Positions 22,686-34,014 of a DNA stretch of 64,000 nucleotides are shown piece after piece (positions within the stretch are counted from its first letter, which is position 1; every line of letters starts with the position of its first letter). Source of the stretch: Sphaerulina vaccinii (taxonomy: Eukaryota > Ascomycota > Dothideomycetes > Mycosphaerellales > Mycosphaerellaceae); the NCBI GenBank assembly GCA_022570795.1, contig JAKUDP010000010.1, positions 496,001-560,000 on the forward strand, written 5' to 3'. The notes below the pieces were generated by a model. The model did not search any database. It saw only the letters and a program-made list of their open reading frames with translations, and was not told the DNA's origin. The translations under genes and the position numbers were made by a program.

Positions 22686-25019
22686 ATGGCCAAGAAGAAG
22701 GGCAAAGGCGAGGCAGCTGCACCATCTCCGCCGCCGGGGCTGGTCATCTGCAGGAATAAGTAAGTGAGTCGCATCTCCATGACCTCTCTCGAGTTGCGCA
22801 GAAGCCATACTGACGAGCATGTCTCTTGTGCCAGGCATTGGCGCTACATCTCTTCTTTCCACGGACCATGGCTCCAGCTTCCTCCCGAGATCCTCGACTC
22901 GCTCGCGCACCAGAACTACACGATGCCAGCGCCGCGCCTGGTCGACCCCGCCGTCTTCTACGATGTCGTCAAAATCCGAAAGGCCGTAGACCAGGCCGCC
23001 GAGGACTCGGTGCGCGCATCTACGGGTCTCTCCAACACTGCAATGCACGGTCGAATGGACTACTTTGGCACATCAACAGCGCCCGGCAGCCAGCTGAGTA
23101 AAGAGCGCATATTCAAGATCCGGCAGAAGGCTGTCAAGCTGCTCTCGTCTGCCTTCCAGCTGGATGAGGTCGCTGCCTCTGTAGCTACCATGCAGGCGAC
23201 GAGTACAGTCGAAGATGTTGGTCAACATGTGTTGAGGCGGGAACCACATAGCACAGATGCTCAATACGTGCACTTCTTCCACGAGAAGATTCCCAGTCGC
23301 GCGATGGAGCAGTATACCCCTCTGGACCCACTCAACGAGATCATACAATCGTTACCAATGGAAGAGCAGCCAGCTCCTCTGCGTACGCGGGCTCTGGTCC
23401 AGATATTCAAGCATCAATGGGAAGGCGCGGCTTATGACCTGACTATCGCACTGCGTATCATCACCGAGCTGAAGCGCATGCATAAACCGGACCAACAAGA
23501 GCTTGAATTGGCTAGCAAGATGAGGGCAGAGCAAGAAGCGTGGCAAAAAGGTCACAGAGATTGGCGATCAGTGCCACAGCTGAAAGACGAGGAACAACCG
23601 AAAAGCTTAGAGATGCAACTCTTGTTCAATCGCGCAGGAGTGTACCTGACAATCGCGTGCAAGAGCGTACATGCCGCATTGAACGGCCTGTCAGAATACC
23701 AGGAGGCAAGCGCAAAAGGTCAGACCAACGGAACGGATCGCAAGGCGCATGATGAGAGACTCGCGGCACGCAAGATCGTCAAGGTCAATGCGAAGCGTGC
23801 TCTGAAGGATTACGAGGCTTTTCTTTCGCATTTCGACTATACGCCAGGTCTACCATTCGAGATCACAAATGAGATCATGCGGCGAGTGTACGACTTGGCC
23901 AATGGTAACAGGCCACAGACCTCGCTGGCAAGAAATAGACTGGTGGAACTGAATGATACCGACGATGAATGCCATAGCCAGAATGGAGACGAGAAGTCCG
24001 CTCAAGCTGCGAATGCTCTTATCAAAGTACCAAAGCCAAAGCCTGAGCCATTCGAGCGTGGCGAAGATGGTTGGCCCAAATTTCCTTCGCCTAAGATCCA
24101 TCCCGCCAGTGCACTATTCGCTCCTCAATCTCCTGCAGACCTGCCGCCATTTCCAACAGAACAGACGACGGAGGCAATGCGCAACAATGATACGCTACAC
24201 GAAGCCTTTGGCAGCCGTGAGGCAGTTACATACCATCCTCTTCTCACTGATGCGCTCCACTCTTTACTCCTGGCACATTCTCTACTTCAGACCAGTCCTA
24301 CTGAAATTCTCCGCCATGCCCACAATGCTGCGCGTCTAGCACGGATCGCAGATGGATACCCAATCTTTCAAGCGGCTCGCAGTCCCGCGCGTGCAGACTG
24401 GATCGAAGTATTACGCAGAGCTAACAATTGGCTCGGTCTCTCCATTCCATGGCAGAAGCTGTGCGCACCAGCGCCGCTACCAGATGCCGCAGGAGGCTGG
24501 GCCAAGGAGACATCCTCGAACGCGCTTGCGAAGCGGAAAGAACGCAAGGAAGAGACAGCTGAGCAGAAGCGTGAGCGGATCAAGCAAGAATCCATCATTG
24601 ATGCTCTTTCCGACGACCGTGTAGTGGACGAAGAGTCATTCCAGCGTGCTGTACGAGCTAGAGAGCGTAGAGCTATGGAAGATGAGCAAGGCATCAGTGG
24701 GCCGCTGAAGGACAAGGAATCAGCTGCGATCTCTTCGTCCGGATCATCGACGCCCACTACAAATGGTGATGGTTCTGTTCCTCCGCCTAAGCGGTGGGCC
24801 CAAGACGAGAGTGGCAAGGAGTACCCCATTAGTACTGAGCGTGCCGAGGCCATTGCTCGCTGGATCAAGGAGAGCCCACTCAGTATGGGTGTGAGGAAGA
24901 AGAAGAAGAGACCTGCAGGTCGCAAGCCCACTAATGGTCATAATGGAGTGCATGCTGCTACGGCTAGCGTTGCTGCGCTGGCAGCCGAGGATGACGGAGA
25001 TGAAGATGGTCCGGATTGA
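22686..25019 (+). CDS. Conserved fungal protein with TPR-like helical region, unknown function
   Basis: Exons 22686-22759 and 22835-25019 encode 752 residues. The first exon gives MAKKKGKGEAAA then GLVICRNK, joined across a 75-nt GTAAGT...CCAG intron to HWRYISSFHGPWLQLPPEILDSL. The middle (about residues 190-360) has paired helices such as LVQIFKHQWEGAAYDLTIAL and LLFNRAGVYLTIACKSVHAAL, followed by AKRALKDYEAFL, which look like tetratricopeptide repeats. A charged coiled segment (KRKERKEETAEQKRERIKQE) and a basic KKKKRPAGRK stretch near the C-terminus follow, possibly a nuclear localisation signal. I cannot name the family. The conserved-looking N-terminus suggests a real Pezizomycotina family and a scaffold or chaperone-like role is possible, but that is a guess. 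Confidence 0.75.
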
Positions 25020-25311
25020 GGCGCTGAACTGCTGCTCATAGATGAGCCATGATGACTTGGATACCCAAAGCAACTCAGGTTGGAGATTGCTTGATACCTA
25101 CAGAGGTCTACCATCGTTGTATAGTTTCAACGTTGAATAGATCTCCGTTAGAGCTGAAGTTCAGCTTTGTAGTATGAACTGAGATCAGCATACTACAACT
25201 CTTCCAGTGCTAAAACCATGTCCCACCTTCGCCAGAACGCCGTGCTCTCGTAGAATCGTGCATGTCATCAAAGAACCCCAATCGCGCCCACAAAGTGAAT
25301 TGACGCGTCTC

Positions 25312-25644
25312 TTATTGAGAGACTTGCTGAGCTATACCATGCTTCTCGTTCTGTGCCCGCAGCTCCTTGATCACTTTCTAGAATGTCGCGTCAGCTGGAA
25401 AGAACATTACCGTGAACATATAAAACTTACAGCAAGCGCTTCTGGATTGACTCCATTCTCAATGAGAGATATACAATACGACAAGGATTGGCGATCGAGG
25501 TTGGTGTTCTAAACAGTATTGTTGAGCGAGTAATGCTGGGAGGTATAGAAGAAGAGGACTTACCAGTATCGTGGAGATTTCGAAGAGTATGTCTACTGTT
25601 TCACGCGCAGCTCTTTTCTTGGTGTCGCCGTCGGCTGAAGGCAT
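25312..25644 (-). CDS. MZT1: Mitotic-spindle organizing protein 1 (MOZART1), gamma-tubulin complex microprotein
   Basis: Three exons (25644-25564, 25508-25431, 25377-25312) encode 74 residues, the usual size of MZT1. The product reads AARETVDILFEISTIL, then NTNLDRQSLSYCISLIENG and VNPEALAKVIKELRAQ, matching the whole MOZART1 helical core including L-x-x-C and N-P-E-A-L. The two introns are 55 and 53 nt with GTAAGT donors and TAG acceptors; both junctions fall inside the conserved core, which confirms them. MZT1 binds the N-terminal regions of gamma-tubulin complex proteins and recruits the complex to spindle pole bodies. The last few residues (HGIAQQVSQ) are not conserved and could change if a further intron exists. 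Confidence 0.92.
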
Positions 25645-26135
25645 GATCGCTGGCTTGCTTATGTTTCTAGGTAGTGTGTGGCGTGTCGAGTGTTGGTCAA
25701 GTGAGTTGTTTGGGCGCCAAGGTGGCACGTTTTGAGATCGCAAAAGGGAAAGCTTGAGTCGTTGTTCTCAGATGAACAAGAATGATTGAGGCAGGTATAT
25801 ACATTTGCACGCCTCTAATAAGTTTCAAAGACCGTACTGTTGCGCCGTGATATCATCTGGTGAGTCGCAAGTGTGCTAATACAGCCCCATGTCTCCAATA
25901 ACAAGTCCCTTTTTCCAAAACACCACACATAAGTCATTCCTCCCTTTTGTCGTGAGTATGCGATCGCTTTCCTTGTCATTATGGCTGGTCAAGCGAGGCG
26001 TGTAGTCGCATTTTCTCCCTCGGAGTCAAAATTCATGGCTTTGTACTCTGTATGGAGCTGCGATGACCGCTCGTGGACTGAGATGACTTTCGAAGAATGG
26101 CACTCCAGATCCGATCCGTCTTTCGAGCACAAACG
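25645..26135. other. Intergenic region upstream of MZT1
   Basis: It contains the MZT1 promoter and the 3' end of the ubiquitin-domain gene. The plus-strand frame 25981-26571 is mostly antisense to that gene and is not called. Confidence 0.5.
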
Positions 26136-27124
26136 CTATGATGTCTGCATCATCTCGTTTGTTGCACTCTCGTCCACAAAGGCATTCAATATCTGCCCAG
26201 GTTTCCAGCTCGTGGCTTCCAGTGTCTGGGAATTGTCCAGAATCTTGCCAGCAAAGATCAGCCTCCTAAGTTTGATATTACTCTGCGCTTCGATCTTGCG
26301 CCGCAGGACAAGAATCGTTTGTTTCGTCCCAATCGTGACTGTCACATCTCTTGCAGTATTCAGACGAGCCGTCACTCGCACTTCGTCGCCAATATCTTCA
26401 GCCCGTCCCTTTCCTTTCTCTCTGGCCTGTAAGCTAGAAGCTACATCCTCAGAGGCTTCGTCATCTTCAGTACCCTCGACATTCTTCTCATCGCCATCAT
26501 CCTCTATGATATCTGCCGGGTCTGTCACCAACCAGTACGGGATCTCGTACAATTTCCCTCGCGAGTCGTAGACTCCTTCCTGCTGGCGATTCTTGCCCTT
26601 TCCTCTGGCGACTTTGCCGTGGGGACATGTAATGTTGGCTGCGTCCATGATTGCCTGCGCTTGTGCCAGATCACCTTGCCGCATGCGTTCTGCGACGATT
26701 GCCAGCGCATTCCACACCTCTCTGCTGTTGTTGGTTCGCGTGTCGAAGAACTCCCGCCGCTGCTGCTCGAGGATGGATCTCGTCCATGGCGGCTGATGGT
26801 ACGAGAAGTTCTTCGGACTGTGGCGAACAGGTTCGGGCGGTTGTATGGGCTGGTTCGGACGCACTATTGAGCCATTGGGCCTGCGACTCGCCGCCGACAC
26901 GGCAGCCTGCGCCTGCGCTCCATCTGTGGTCTGCTGCTGGGCCCGATTGATGATGGCCGCCCGCGAGGAATCGTTGGGCAGGTCCTGCGTGCCAGCGGGA
27001 TTATTGCTATTGTATGGCGACTCACTCACTGGTCGGGATTGGAAACAGCCCTGCGCAAGACAATCCAGTCAGCTCTGCTCGGCCACCAGGTCGTATTACT
27101 GTCCCGCCAGCTCTGTCTTACCAT
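26136..27124 (-). CDS. UBTD1/2-like ubiquitin-domain protein with an N-terminal Met-Gly-Cys
   Basis: Exon 1 is the ATG alone (27124-27122); a 71-nt intron (27121-27051, GTAAGA, GCTGAC branch, GCGCAG) follows; exon 2 is 27050-26136. The 305-residue product starts MGCFQSRPVSESPYN. Gly2-Cys3 is a classic N-myristoylation and palmitoylation start and matches the MGN/MGC start of animal UBTD proteins. Without the intron the frame has no ATG near the N-terminus, only a GTG at 27029. The DC-UbP/UBTD N-terminal domain lies at about residues 80-146 (PPWTRSILEQQRREFFDTR; EVWNALAIVAERM; ANITCPHG) and a ubiquitin-like domain at about 224-294 (LIFAGKILDNSQTLE). UBTD proteins link E2 enzymes to ubiquitin signalling; the lipid anchor would place this one on membranes. 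Confidence 0.88.
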
Positions 27125-27914
27125 GTCGTATCTCTCATACTGCTATGAGCACGCACTGCCAGCCAGTGGATTCTTTCCGACTACTTGTCTTATGCAGCAC
27201 TCGATGCCACCTCCGCTCGCATCACGCTGTATGAGATGACCAAGCCAATGCGAAGGCAAAGTAAGAGACGTGATCATTACAGCAAATGCTATGCAACAAG
27301 CAATACTATGCGGCTATCGCACAGGCGAGGCGCGCCACCAGAGTCGAGAAGCAAGGTTCGAGAAGGCGTTAATGCATCCACTGCATCTGTGGTCTGTCAT
27401 GAGAGGAAAGCTTACTTAGAAATGACTTCACCATTGTCCTGCGCCGCGGAAGCTTTGTATCACGACTTGTTACATTCACTTCAGACATGTTTATCTATAG
27501 CTGTCGAAACGCACATATTATCATTCGAAGACCCATAGGCCAAGCAAGATGGACGAGGTGGAATCGGCGGTGAGACCGCAGCTGACCGTGAGAAGAAGAA
27601 GTGCGAAACCAGAGCATTGTATTACCATATTCTTCTACCTTAACCACTTCTAACGGGTATCATTCGTTTCGGGGGTATTCGCATCAGTAAACAAACAAAC
27701 GTGGTATCGATTCAAACAGACGCCACCAAAGCGCAAATCCTTGCTTCCCAATGCAATCTGACAAATTTGGCTGCCGCAATCCATAAGCGAAAGTCGAGAG
27801 TTGGTGATTAGGTGCGACGCAGCGAGAGGCCGTGAGGATGGGGGTATCCATCGTGAGCTTGATTAACTCGTCTTCGAGATCGGGACCTTATTGCGCCCGA
27901 TCGTGTTGCTCACA
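27125..27914. other. Intergenic region, no gene recognised
   Basis: It holds the promoter of the ubiquitin-domain gene and the 3' end of the PH-domain gene. Only short frames without motifs are present. Confidence 0.5.
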
Positions 27915-29840
27915 CTATGCACTGGCAGTGACAGTGGGTGTGGTGTGTTGTGGCTGGCCAACGTTCACAGCCTCTGGCACAACATCGCCAATGCTTTGTG
28001 GCTCCTCCTTGCCGTTCACGAGAGGGGTCTCCTCCGCAGGCTTGACGGCGGTGGCCTCTTCAGCCTTGCTCTCAGTTACAGGAGCTGCGTTCTCCTTCTT
28101 GGGTGCTTGGATGCGGTTGAAGGCCTTGCTGGCACGGCGTCCAAGGCTACCCAGGACTGACTGACGCTTGTTTGGCGTAGTCGTCTCGGTCTTTGACTCG
28201 TCGACTGCGGCTGTTTCAGTGGATGGTTCCGCAGAGGTGGCAGCAACCTCAGTCGCTGGCTCCTCAGCCTTGACTGGCTCGGCGACGGGAGCAGGCTCGG
28301 TCGCAGCGACGGCAGATGTCTCTTCAGCCTTGACTGGCTCCTTCTTGAGAGTGTTTGGGCTTACGCTACGGTTACGCTTGATGAAGCCACCAATGCCGGA
28401 CAAAAAGTTGTTCTTCTCCTTGCTGGGAGTGGCAACTTCCTCCTTCTGCTCCTCAACCTTTGGCTCAGCAACAGGTTCCTCGACAGCTGGAACAGCGGTC
28501 GCTGCAGTGGCGTCTGTGGTGGCTGCAGTCTCTGGAAGCACGGGTGGCTCAGAGCTGACAGCGTTGACACTCTCTGGCTTGAGCTCAGCGTCCTTGATGT
28601 CCTTCTCTTTAGCTGGGCTGCGAAGACCACTGAAGCCAGACGACATGCGACCAAAGATGCTACCACGCTTGTTCGCTCTCGCCTTCTCCTCAAGTGGTGT
28701 CTCAGCAGTCTTCTCCTCAGCCACAACGTCCGCGGCGGCTGGAATCTCAGCAGCAGTGGTACCCGCAACAATTGGGGCGGCCTCTGTCGAGGCAAGAACA
28801 GGTGTCTCTTCAGTGGCCTTGCTCTCCTCCTTGTCTGCCTTGGTCTCCTCGTTCTCCACCTTCTTCTCGGCGGCCTTCTGCTCGGTGTCTTCCTTGTTGC
28901 TCTTGAAGCGGTTCAAGATTCCGCGCGATGTGGATCGACTCTTCTGGGCCTTCTTGTGCTCCTCATCGACCTCGCCGTCGGAAGAGCCGATGCGCTCAGT
29001 AGCAGAGGCCTCTGTGCTCTTCTTTGGCTTGGAGACGCTTCGGGTCGTCGCGGCGCCAACGACATTGGGCTTGTCTGGTACGGAATGAGTGGGAATTTCA
29101 TGTCTAGTCATGTAATGCATCACTTACTGAGCTTCTCGATCTCCGCCTTGTAGCCCTCACTGGCACGAATCTCCTCCTTAGAGGCCTTGCCATGCTCGAT
29201 GGCCCTCTCGACGGAGAGATACCAACCGTCACGTTCGGCTTCCGTGGCAGCCTTGAATGTGTGGTTGTGGCCATCGAGGTTGAACGAGAACTCGTGTGCA
29301 GCCACCTTCTTCAAGTCGGTGGCATCGTACAGGGCGAGCACGTCTGCCGGGTGTGCTCGGTTGGTCTCGCCCTTCTTGTTGAAGAACAGCAGACCCTTGC
29401 CGGTCTGGCTGGCCCAGGCGACAACTGCGTGTGAGATCTCTGGCTTCTCGCCGCGCAGGTAGAGGTCGAGGCTCTGTGGGGTGACCGCCTCATCGCTGAG
29501 CCAGAACTCCTTCTTGGATGGGATGAGCGACCTGTAGCTTGTAAGTTTGTCTCCTCCAACACATAGTGAAGCATAGCACTTACTTTAGGAGACCGGGTCC
29601 TTTGTATGCGAGCTGGCCCTCAGTGATTGGCTCCACCGCCTTCTCGGCGGTCTCTGTCGAGGCCTCAACTGGGGCAGCATCAGTGACAGCAGCGGTTTCG
29701 GCCTCTGTCTTTGGCGCCTCGCTGCTGACGACTGGCTCGGTCGCGAGAGGGGCGTCCTTCGTGATGCTTGTGGCGGTGGCGGGATCTGTGACCAGAGTCT
29801 CCGTCGCTGGAGCGGTTGTTGGCTGCTGAACGTCCGACAT
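27915..29840 (-). CDS. Meu6-like PH-domain protein with long disordered acidic/Ala-rich tail
   Basis: Exons 29840-29584, 29531-29128 and 29074-27915 encode 606 residues. An Ala/Thr/Glu-rich leader of about 70 residues precedes a PH-like domain (about residues 72-215): EGQLAYKGPGLLK joins SLIPSKKEFWLSDEAV across intron 1, followed by LYLRGEKPEI, GKGLLFFNKKGE and AERDGWYLSVERA. Intron 2 (29127-29075) joins KL to NKPNVVGAATTRS. The tail is dominated by Ala, Glu, Thr, Pro and Lys, with short basic motifs such as RGSIFGRMSSGFSG and FLSGIGGFIKRNRS that may be phosphosites or membrane contacts. The family is that of S. pombe Meu6; PH domains usually bind phosphoinositides or proteins. A plus-strand frame of 306 codons lies antisense and is a shadow. 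Confidence 0.85.
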
Positions 29841-31800
29841 TTTCGAAAAAATTATTGTCTTGTGAAGTGTAGGGAATTTCGTGACCTGCTTCCAATGTGT
29901 GCTTGGTCGACGAGGCGGACAGTGCAGAAAACAGGCAGGTAGGGGTATCACAGAAAAGGCAACGCTGAGTGTGAACAAAGTCGAGGGAGAGGAGCGAATA
30001 GTTTTGATTTCGAGAGCGGAGATTAAAGACGCACAGACGCGCAGCCAAAAGTTGTGTGCTTGGGAGTCTCACTCCACTCCAGTCAGATCTTTATCGACAG
30101 AGATACCTCCCTGCGCCTGGCATCCAAAGAGGTCAGACGACCACTCACCAGTTGACGCGATTTGATAGAGCTGCAGACATGCAAGCTAATCAGCCTACAG
30201 TTCCAGCCTCTGTTATCACATAGAATACCAAAGCAGTGGCAGCTCGCACACAGCGCAGGAACCACCCAGAATTCTCTTCTTCGTTGCGCGCCAACCGCTT
30301 TCTGGTGAGACGCTGCAATAAGTCCTCGAGCCACAGTGCCGCCCGTGCTCCTGTGCTCATTGTAATTGTGAACCTCATGGCCCACAGAGGCGCCAAACTG
30401 GCGTCCCGGAAGCAGGTCGGTACGGACCGTGAGTGCGCAGCTTCTACCTAAAATCAACAAGGGATCGTGAACAGGGCTTCTCGGATCTCAATTGCTCACT
30501 GCCATCTCGAAGTCATCAGAACCATTGGCAGTAGTGTGGTATCCGCCCCGTCCGCTCCGAGCGCTGACAGCTGACAGAATCTTCCACGCCTCCCTCTGGG
30601 TGGATGGGGAGGGTAGAAAACATCACGAACCACCTGCTCCCTTACGATTCACACCGCAAAAGGTAATTCTCGAGACTTATTGGCGCCACTGCTGCTTATC
30701 GATACGTAGACGTTAGACATTCTAGGTTGCGCCTTGAGCACCTCCTGTCGTGCTCTCATCTGCAAAGCAGCGGTGCGACCCCTTTGTCAACGTATGCAAG
30801 TACAAGCTTCGTCGGCTAGCGAGCATACACTATTGTTGTGAGGTCGCGACGAGCAGTCCGGCGTGGAACAATGGTGCTTGATGAGGAGTACTTTACAGTG
30901 TACGAAATATGCGGCACGCTACGCCATTGCGTTTCTAGGCAATTCGATGAAGTGTACAAAACCCTTCTCACAGAAGAATGAATCTCTCACGATTGACTGC
31001 ACGCAGCGAGGCAGTGAAAGTGGTTGGCGTGTCACGAAGAGGGCAACAAATCCAAGGGGAGTGCATGTACCACTGAAACACTATCCGCGAATCACCATTC
31101 CACGACTTCAGTCACGCTCCACTCGTGATGATCGGTATATAGTAATAATGTCAAACCAGACTGTGCCCGCCGTCCATGGTCCCTCATCACTGGACTTGAT
31201 CTGGCCGGACCTCATGCTCGGACATGTTACAGTCGCTTAGGAATGCTACTCATTAGAAACCTCGCACGCAGTACATGAATCGCCATAGCTCCAGGCCGTG
31301 CATCTTTTTTAGCTCGTGGACCAAAACGGATCATATTCCTTGACGAGCCGCGAAGCAGAGAACAACCTGCAGCTTGTGCTGCTTGGCATGAAAGTTCATT
31401 CACCTGCTCGCTGCTCTTCCTCGCCGACGTATGGTTGACTATCACGATAGAAATGTGCCAGAGCCGCCCGGCTACACTGCCTATATGCCGGGACGGGTCA
31501 AGCTAGCCGAGTGTTTCGTGTATGGGCGCTATCGGGATCTGCACGTTCATGTGAAAACATCAAAGTTGCAAGGCTGGAGGCTGAAACTCCAGAGTCACAA
31601 CTCGGTACGCATTCGAGACATCTAGATCACGATGTCTACCTAAGCCTCGATAATTTTCTCTAAGGAAAATATGCTACAGACCATTACGCAGCCGTCATCG
31701 CAAAGTGAGGGAGCAGTCAAAACTTGTGGAAGACTCAAGCTTTGGCCTGACTGCTGGTCGGTCCTCAATATGTCCAGATAATTGATAGCAGTGTCCGTGA
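29841..31800. other. Gene-poor 2-kb stretch
   Basis: I see no convincing gene. Minus frames at 30083-30460 (125 codons) and 30190-30396 (68 codons, with a hydrophobic C-terminal stretch) and a plus frame at 30863-31240 lack recognisable motifs. The part just above 29840 is the promoter of the PH-domain gene. Confidence 0.45.
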
Positions 31801-32122
31801 GGCCCCGTCTACTTCCAGCGTTCCAGCAGTTAGCAGTTTTCGCCAAACTGCTGGATCGCGAAAAAATGTCCTCGAAGAGGTCCTTTTTTCGTCGCAAAGA
31901 ATTCGTCCGTGCAGGCTCGATTTCGCCAATCAGAACGCTGAAACCCGACTGTTTGTCTGTGCTCAAACTCTGGTTGAATAGCTAAACTGCTAACTGCTGT
32001 CGCTGTGGCAGTTGAAAGTAGACGATCTAGCAGTCTGTTTTCAAACGCCGACAACAATCTACCCAATCGGATGACAATAAACCAGACTGCTGACTGCTAG
32101 AATGCTGGAAGTAGACGGGGCC
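31801..32122. mobile_element. 322-bp MITE with 39-bp terminal inverted repeats and TGA target duplication
   Basis: The left end starts GGCCCCGTCTACTTCCAGC (31801) and the right end, read on the reverse strand from 32122, starts with the same 19 bases. The inverted match extends to about 39 bases with four differences, all transitions. Both ends are flanked directly by TGA (31798-31800 and 32123-32125), a 3-bp target duplication. The element has no open frame for a transposase, so it is non-autonomous. A 3-bp TNA duplication and a G/C-rich terminus best fit the PIF/Harbinger superfamily, but this is inferred from ends alone. A minus frame of 108 codons crossing its left end is not a gene. Confidence 0.85.
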
Positions 32123-32320
32123 TGATGAATGCTGTTCATGCTGCTATTTTCTGCCTTGCTCATATGTCTGGAGGCATGGCGAACCCCGCGATCTGGACTG
32201 CCTTGGTGCATGAGTAAGCTTCGCGACCACACCTTCCACCCGAAGTGACGTCGAGCTACTGTCTGCGCTCTCTACACGCAACCAGGCATACATCTTTGCA
32301 TCTCACATACCGCAACAGCC

Positions 32321-33342
32321 ATGGACACGGAGAAGACGGTGACCATCACGGGCTGGCAGGCAGAATGGGTGGAGCGCGCCTTGCCACTGCTCAGGACTGC
32401 ATCTGCAGCTGTGGTATGTGTTCATGCTTTGGGACTATACAACTTCTCGCTGACTGAGACCGCTCGTAGGTTTATGTTCTCGCCGGAGCAGCGTTGACTG
32501 TCGGCATCAGAACTCTTCTCTGTCAGCGTAGGTGCCGCCAGGAACTCGAGAATGAACCATCAAGGCGGACAGCGATCTTTGCTGGGTATAGGAAGGAGAT
32601 GGTCACCGCCAACCGACAACAATTCAAGATATCCCTTCTTTTCAGCGGACTCGCCTTTCTCATCTGGGTAGCGGACGCTACAATCGGTGCGCTTGCGATC
32701 TATAAAGACTCCTCCAGTCTGGGCAGCAATACTGCGAACTTCTGGCTGGAATTTGCTCTTCAGATGGTCAGCATTCTCGCCATGCTGGTCTTCTTCATGG
32801 CCGCAGTCCCAATGGCCCAAATTGTGGGTTTCAGCTTCTGGATGCAGCACCGATACAAGATTGTAGCCAATGGATCGGAGGACACAATGGCCGCTATTGC
32901 TTCAGAAGCTAGCATCCTCTCTACACACTTTATGCAGCTCTGGGTGAGTTCTATTGCCATAATCCTCATATATGGCGTCTAATATGAGACATGACAATGT
33001 CATTATAGCTTGTGTACTGTACTAATGACATCACAGTCCCTGGCATTCTTCACTCTGGTCGCATTCTGGACCCCCTACACTTACCACTGCGGAATCCGAG
33101 CCATACTTCTTCAATCAGTGGTCGGCAGTGTTCAGGCATGGTCGCATATGAGTTTCGCTCTTATCTGGCGTCCAGAGGCTGCGAGAACTGCTGAACTCAT
33201 GGAAGCTTTGTCCGCAAGAGCTGTGGCAACTCAATACTGCAAGCAAGTGAAGGCTATATACGTGGAGAAGTCGGACCTTAGTGTACTGCCACAGCATGAG
33301 CAGCTATTGGCCAGGGACACACAGAATTACGGCAGCCACTGA
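32321..33342 (+). CDS. Four-helix integral membrane protein, unknown function
   Basis: Exons 32321-32413, 32470-32943 and 33037-33342 encode 290 residues. The introns are 56 nt (GTATGT to GTAG) and 93 nt (GTGAGT to TCACAG). The start ATG is followed by MDTEKTVTITGWQAEWVERAL. Four hydrophobic segments are visible: VYVLAGAALTVGIRTLL, ISLLFSGLAFLIWVADATIG, a long FWLEFALQMVSILAMLVFF with the following residues, and LAFFTLVAFWTPYTYHCGIR. Cytosolic loops are basic. I recognise no transporter or receptor signature. It lies 200 bp from the MITE and converges on IMP4. The exon frames agree and each junction continues a hydrophobic segment, so the gene is probably real, although it may be lineage-restricted. 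Confidence 0.65.
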
Positions 33343-34014
33343 TCCACTCAGCATGTTATCCAGACGTTCAAGCTGCAGCCTCTGGATGAGGTATGGAGAC
33401 GCTGGTCTGGAAGGCCATGAGCTGACAGAGTTGGTGCTTGGCGCATGGTGTGACGACACGATTATACATATGATGCCAGAGGGCATATCGGGTAGAGTCA
33501 GGGTCTCGTATTTGCGAATGAAGTCAAGTGACTTAAGGCGAGCTATTCATTCCACACCTTCGCCAGGCTCCGCTTTCCTCTGGAGCTGCGCATCATTCAG
33601 CTTTGGCCACAGTAACAATCATCTGCCACTAATCAAGACCTGCAGCTGTCGTTAAAGGGACCCAGACTTGCTATCAGTACGGTGTACACCGTCTCTGCCT
33701 CTGCAAGCAAAACCCCGATGTCTATCGCCTTTCGACCCTGGTGTCGTTCGCCTTTCGAGCTTCTGCCGATAAGTCGAATCCTCGCTCTCAGTCCGAGTGA
33801 GTTCATATCGTCCTTGTGGCGGACATCCTAGTGCCAGTCCACACATTGTGTGGCGCTGCGGCGTGGTGCATACCAGCAAACCCCTTTATCTTTCCTCCGG
33901 AAGCATAAGCGTATAACCAATATTGCGTCTCAGCTGTGCGGCGGCTTTGATTTCGCCCGAAGAGTTTCTCCATCACATGGAGCACATCGACAGAATCAGC
34001 ACCTGCGTAGCCCT
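33343..34014. other. Convergent intergenic region
   Basis: It lies between the 3' ends of the membrane-protein gene and IMP4. Short frames on both strands show no motif. Confidence 0.5.

Noticed and set aside
28168..29088. 306-codon plus-strand frame
   Set aside because: It is the antisense shadow of the Ala/Glu-rich tail of the PH-domain gene.
31640..31966. 108-codon minus-strand frame
   Set aside because: It crosses the left end of the MITE and has no motif.
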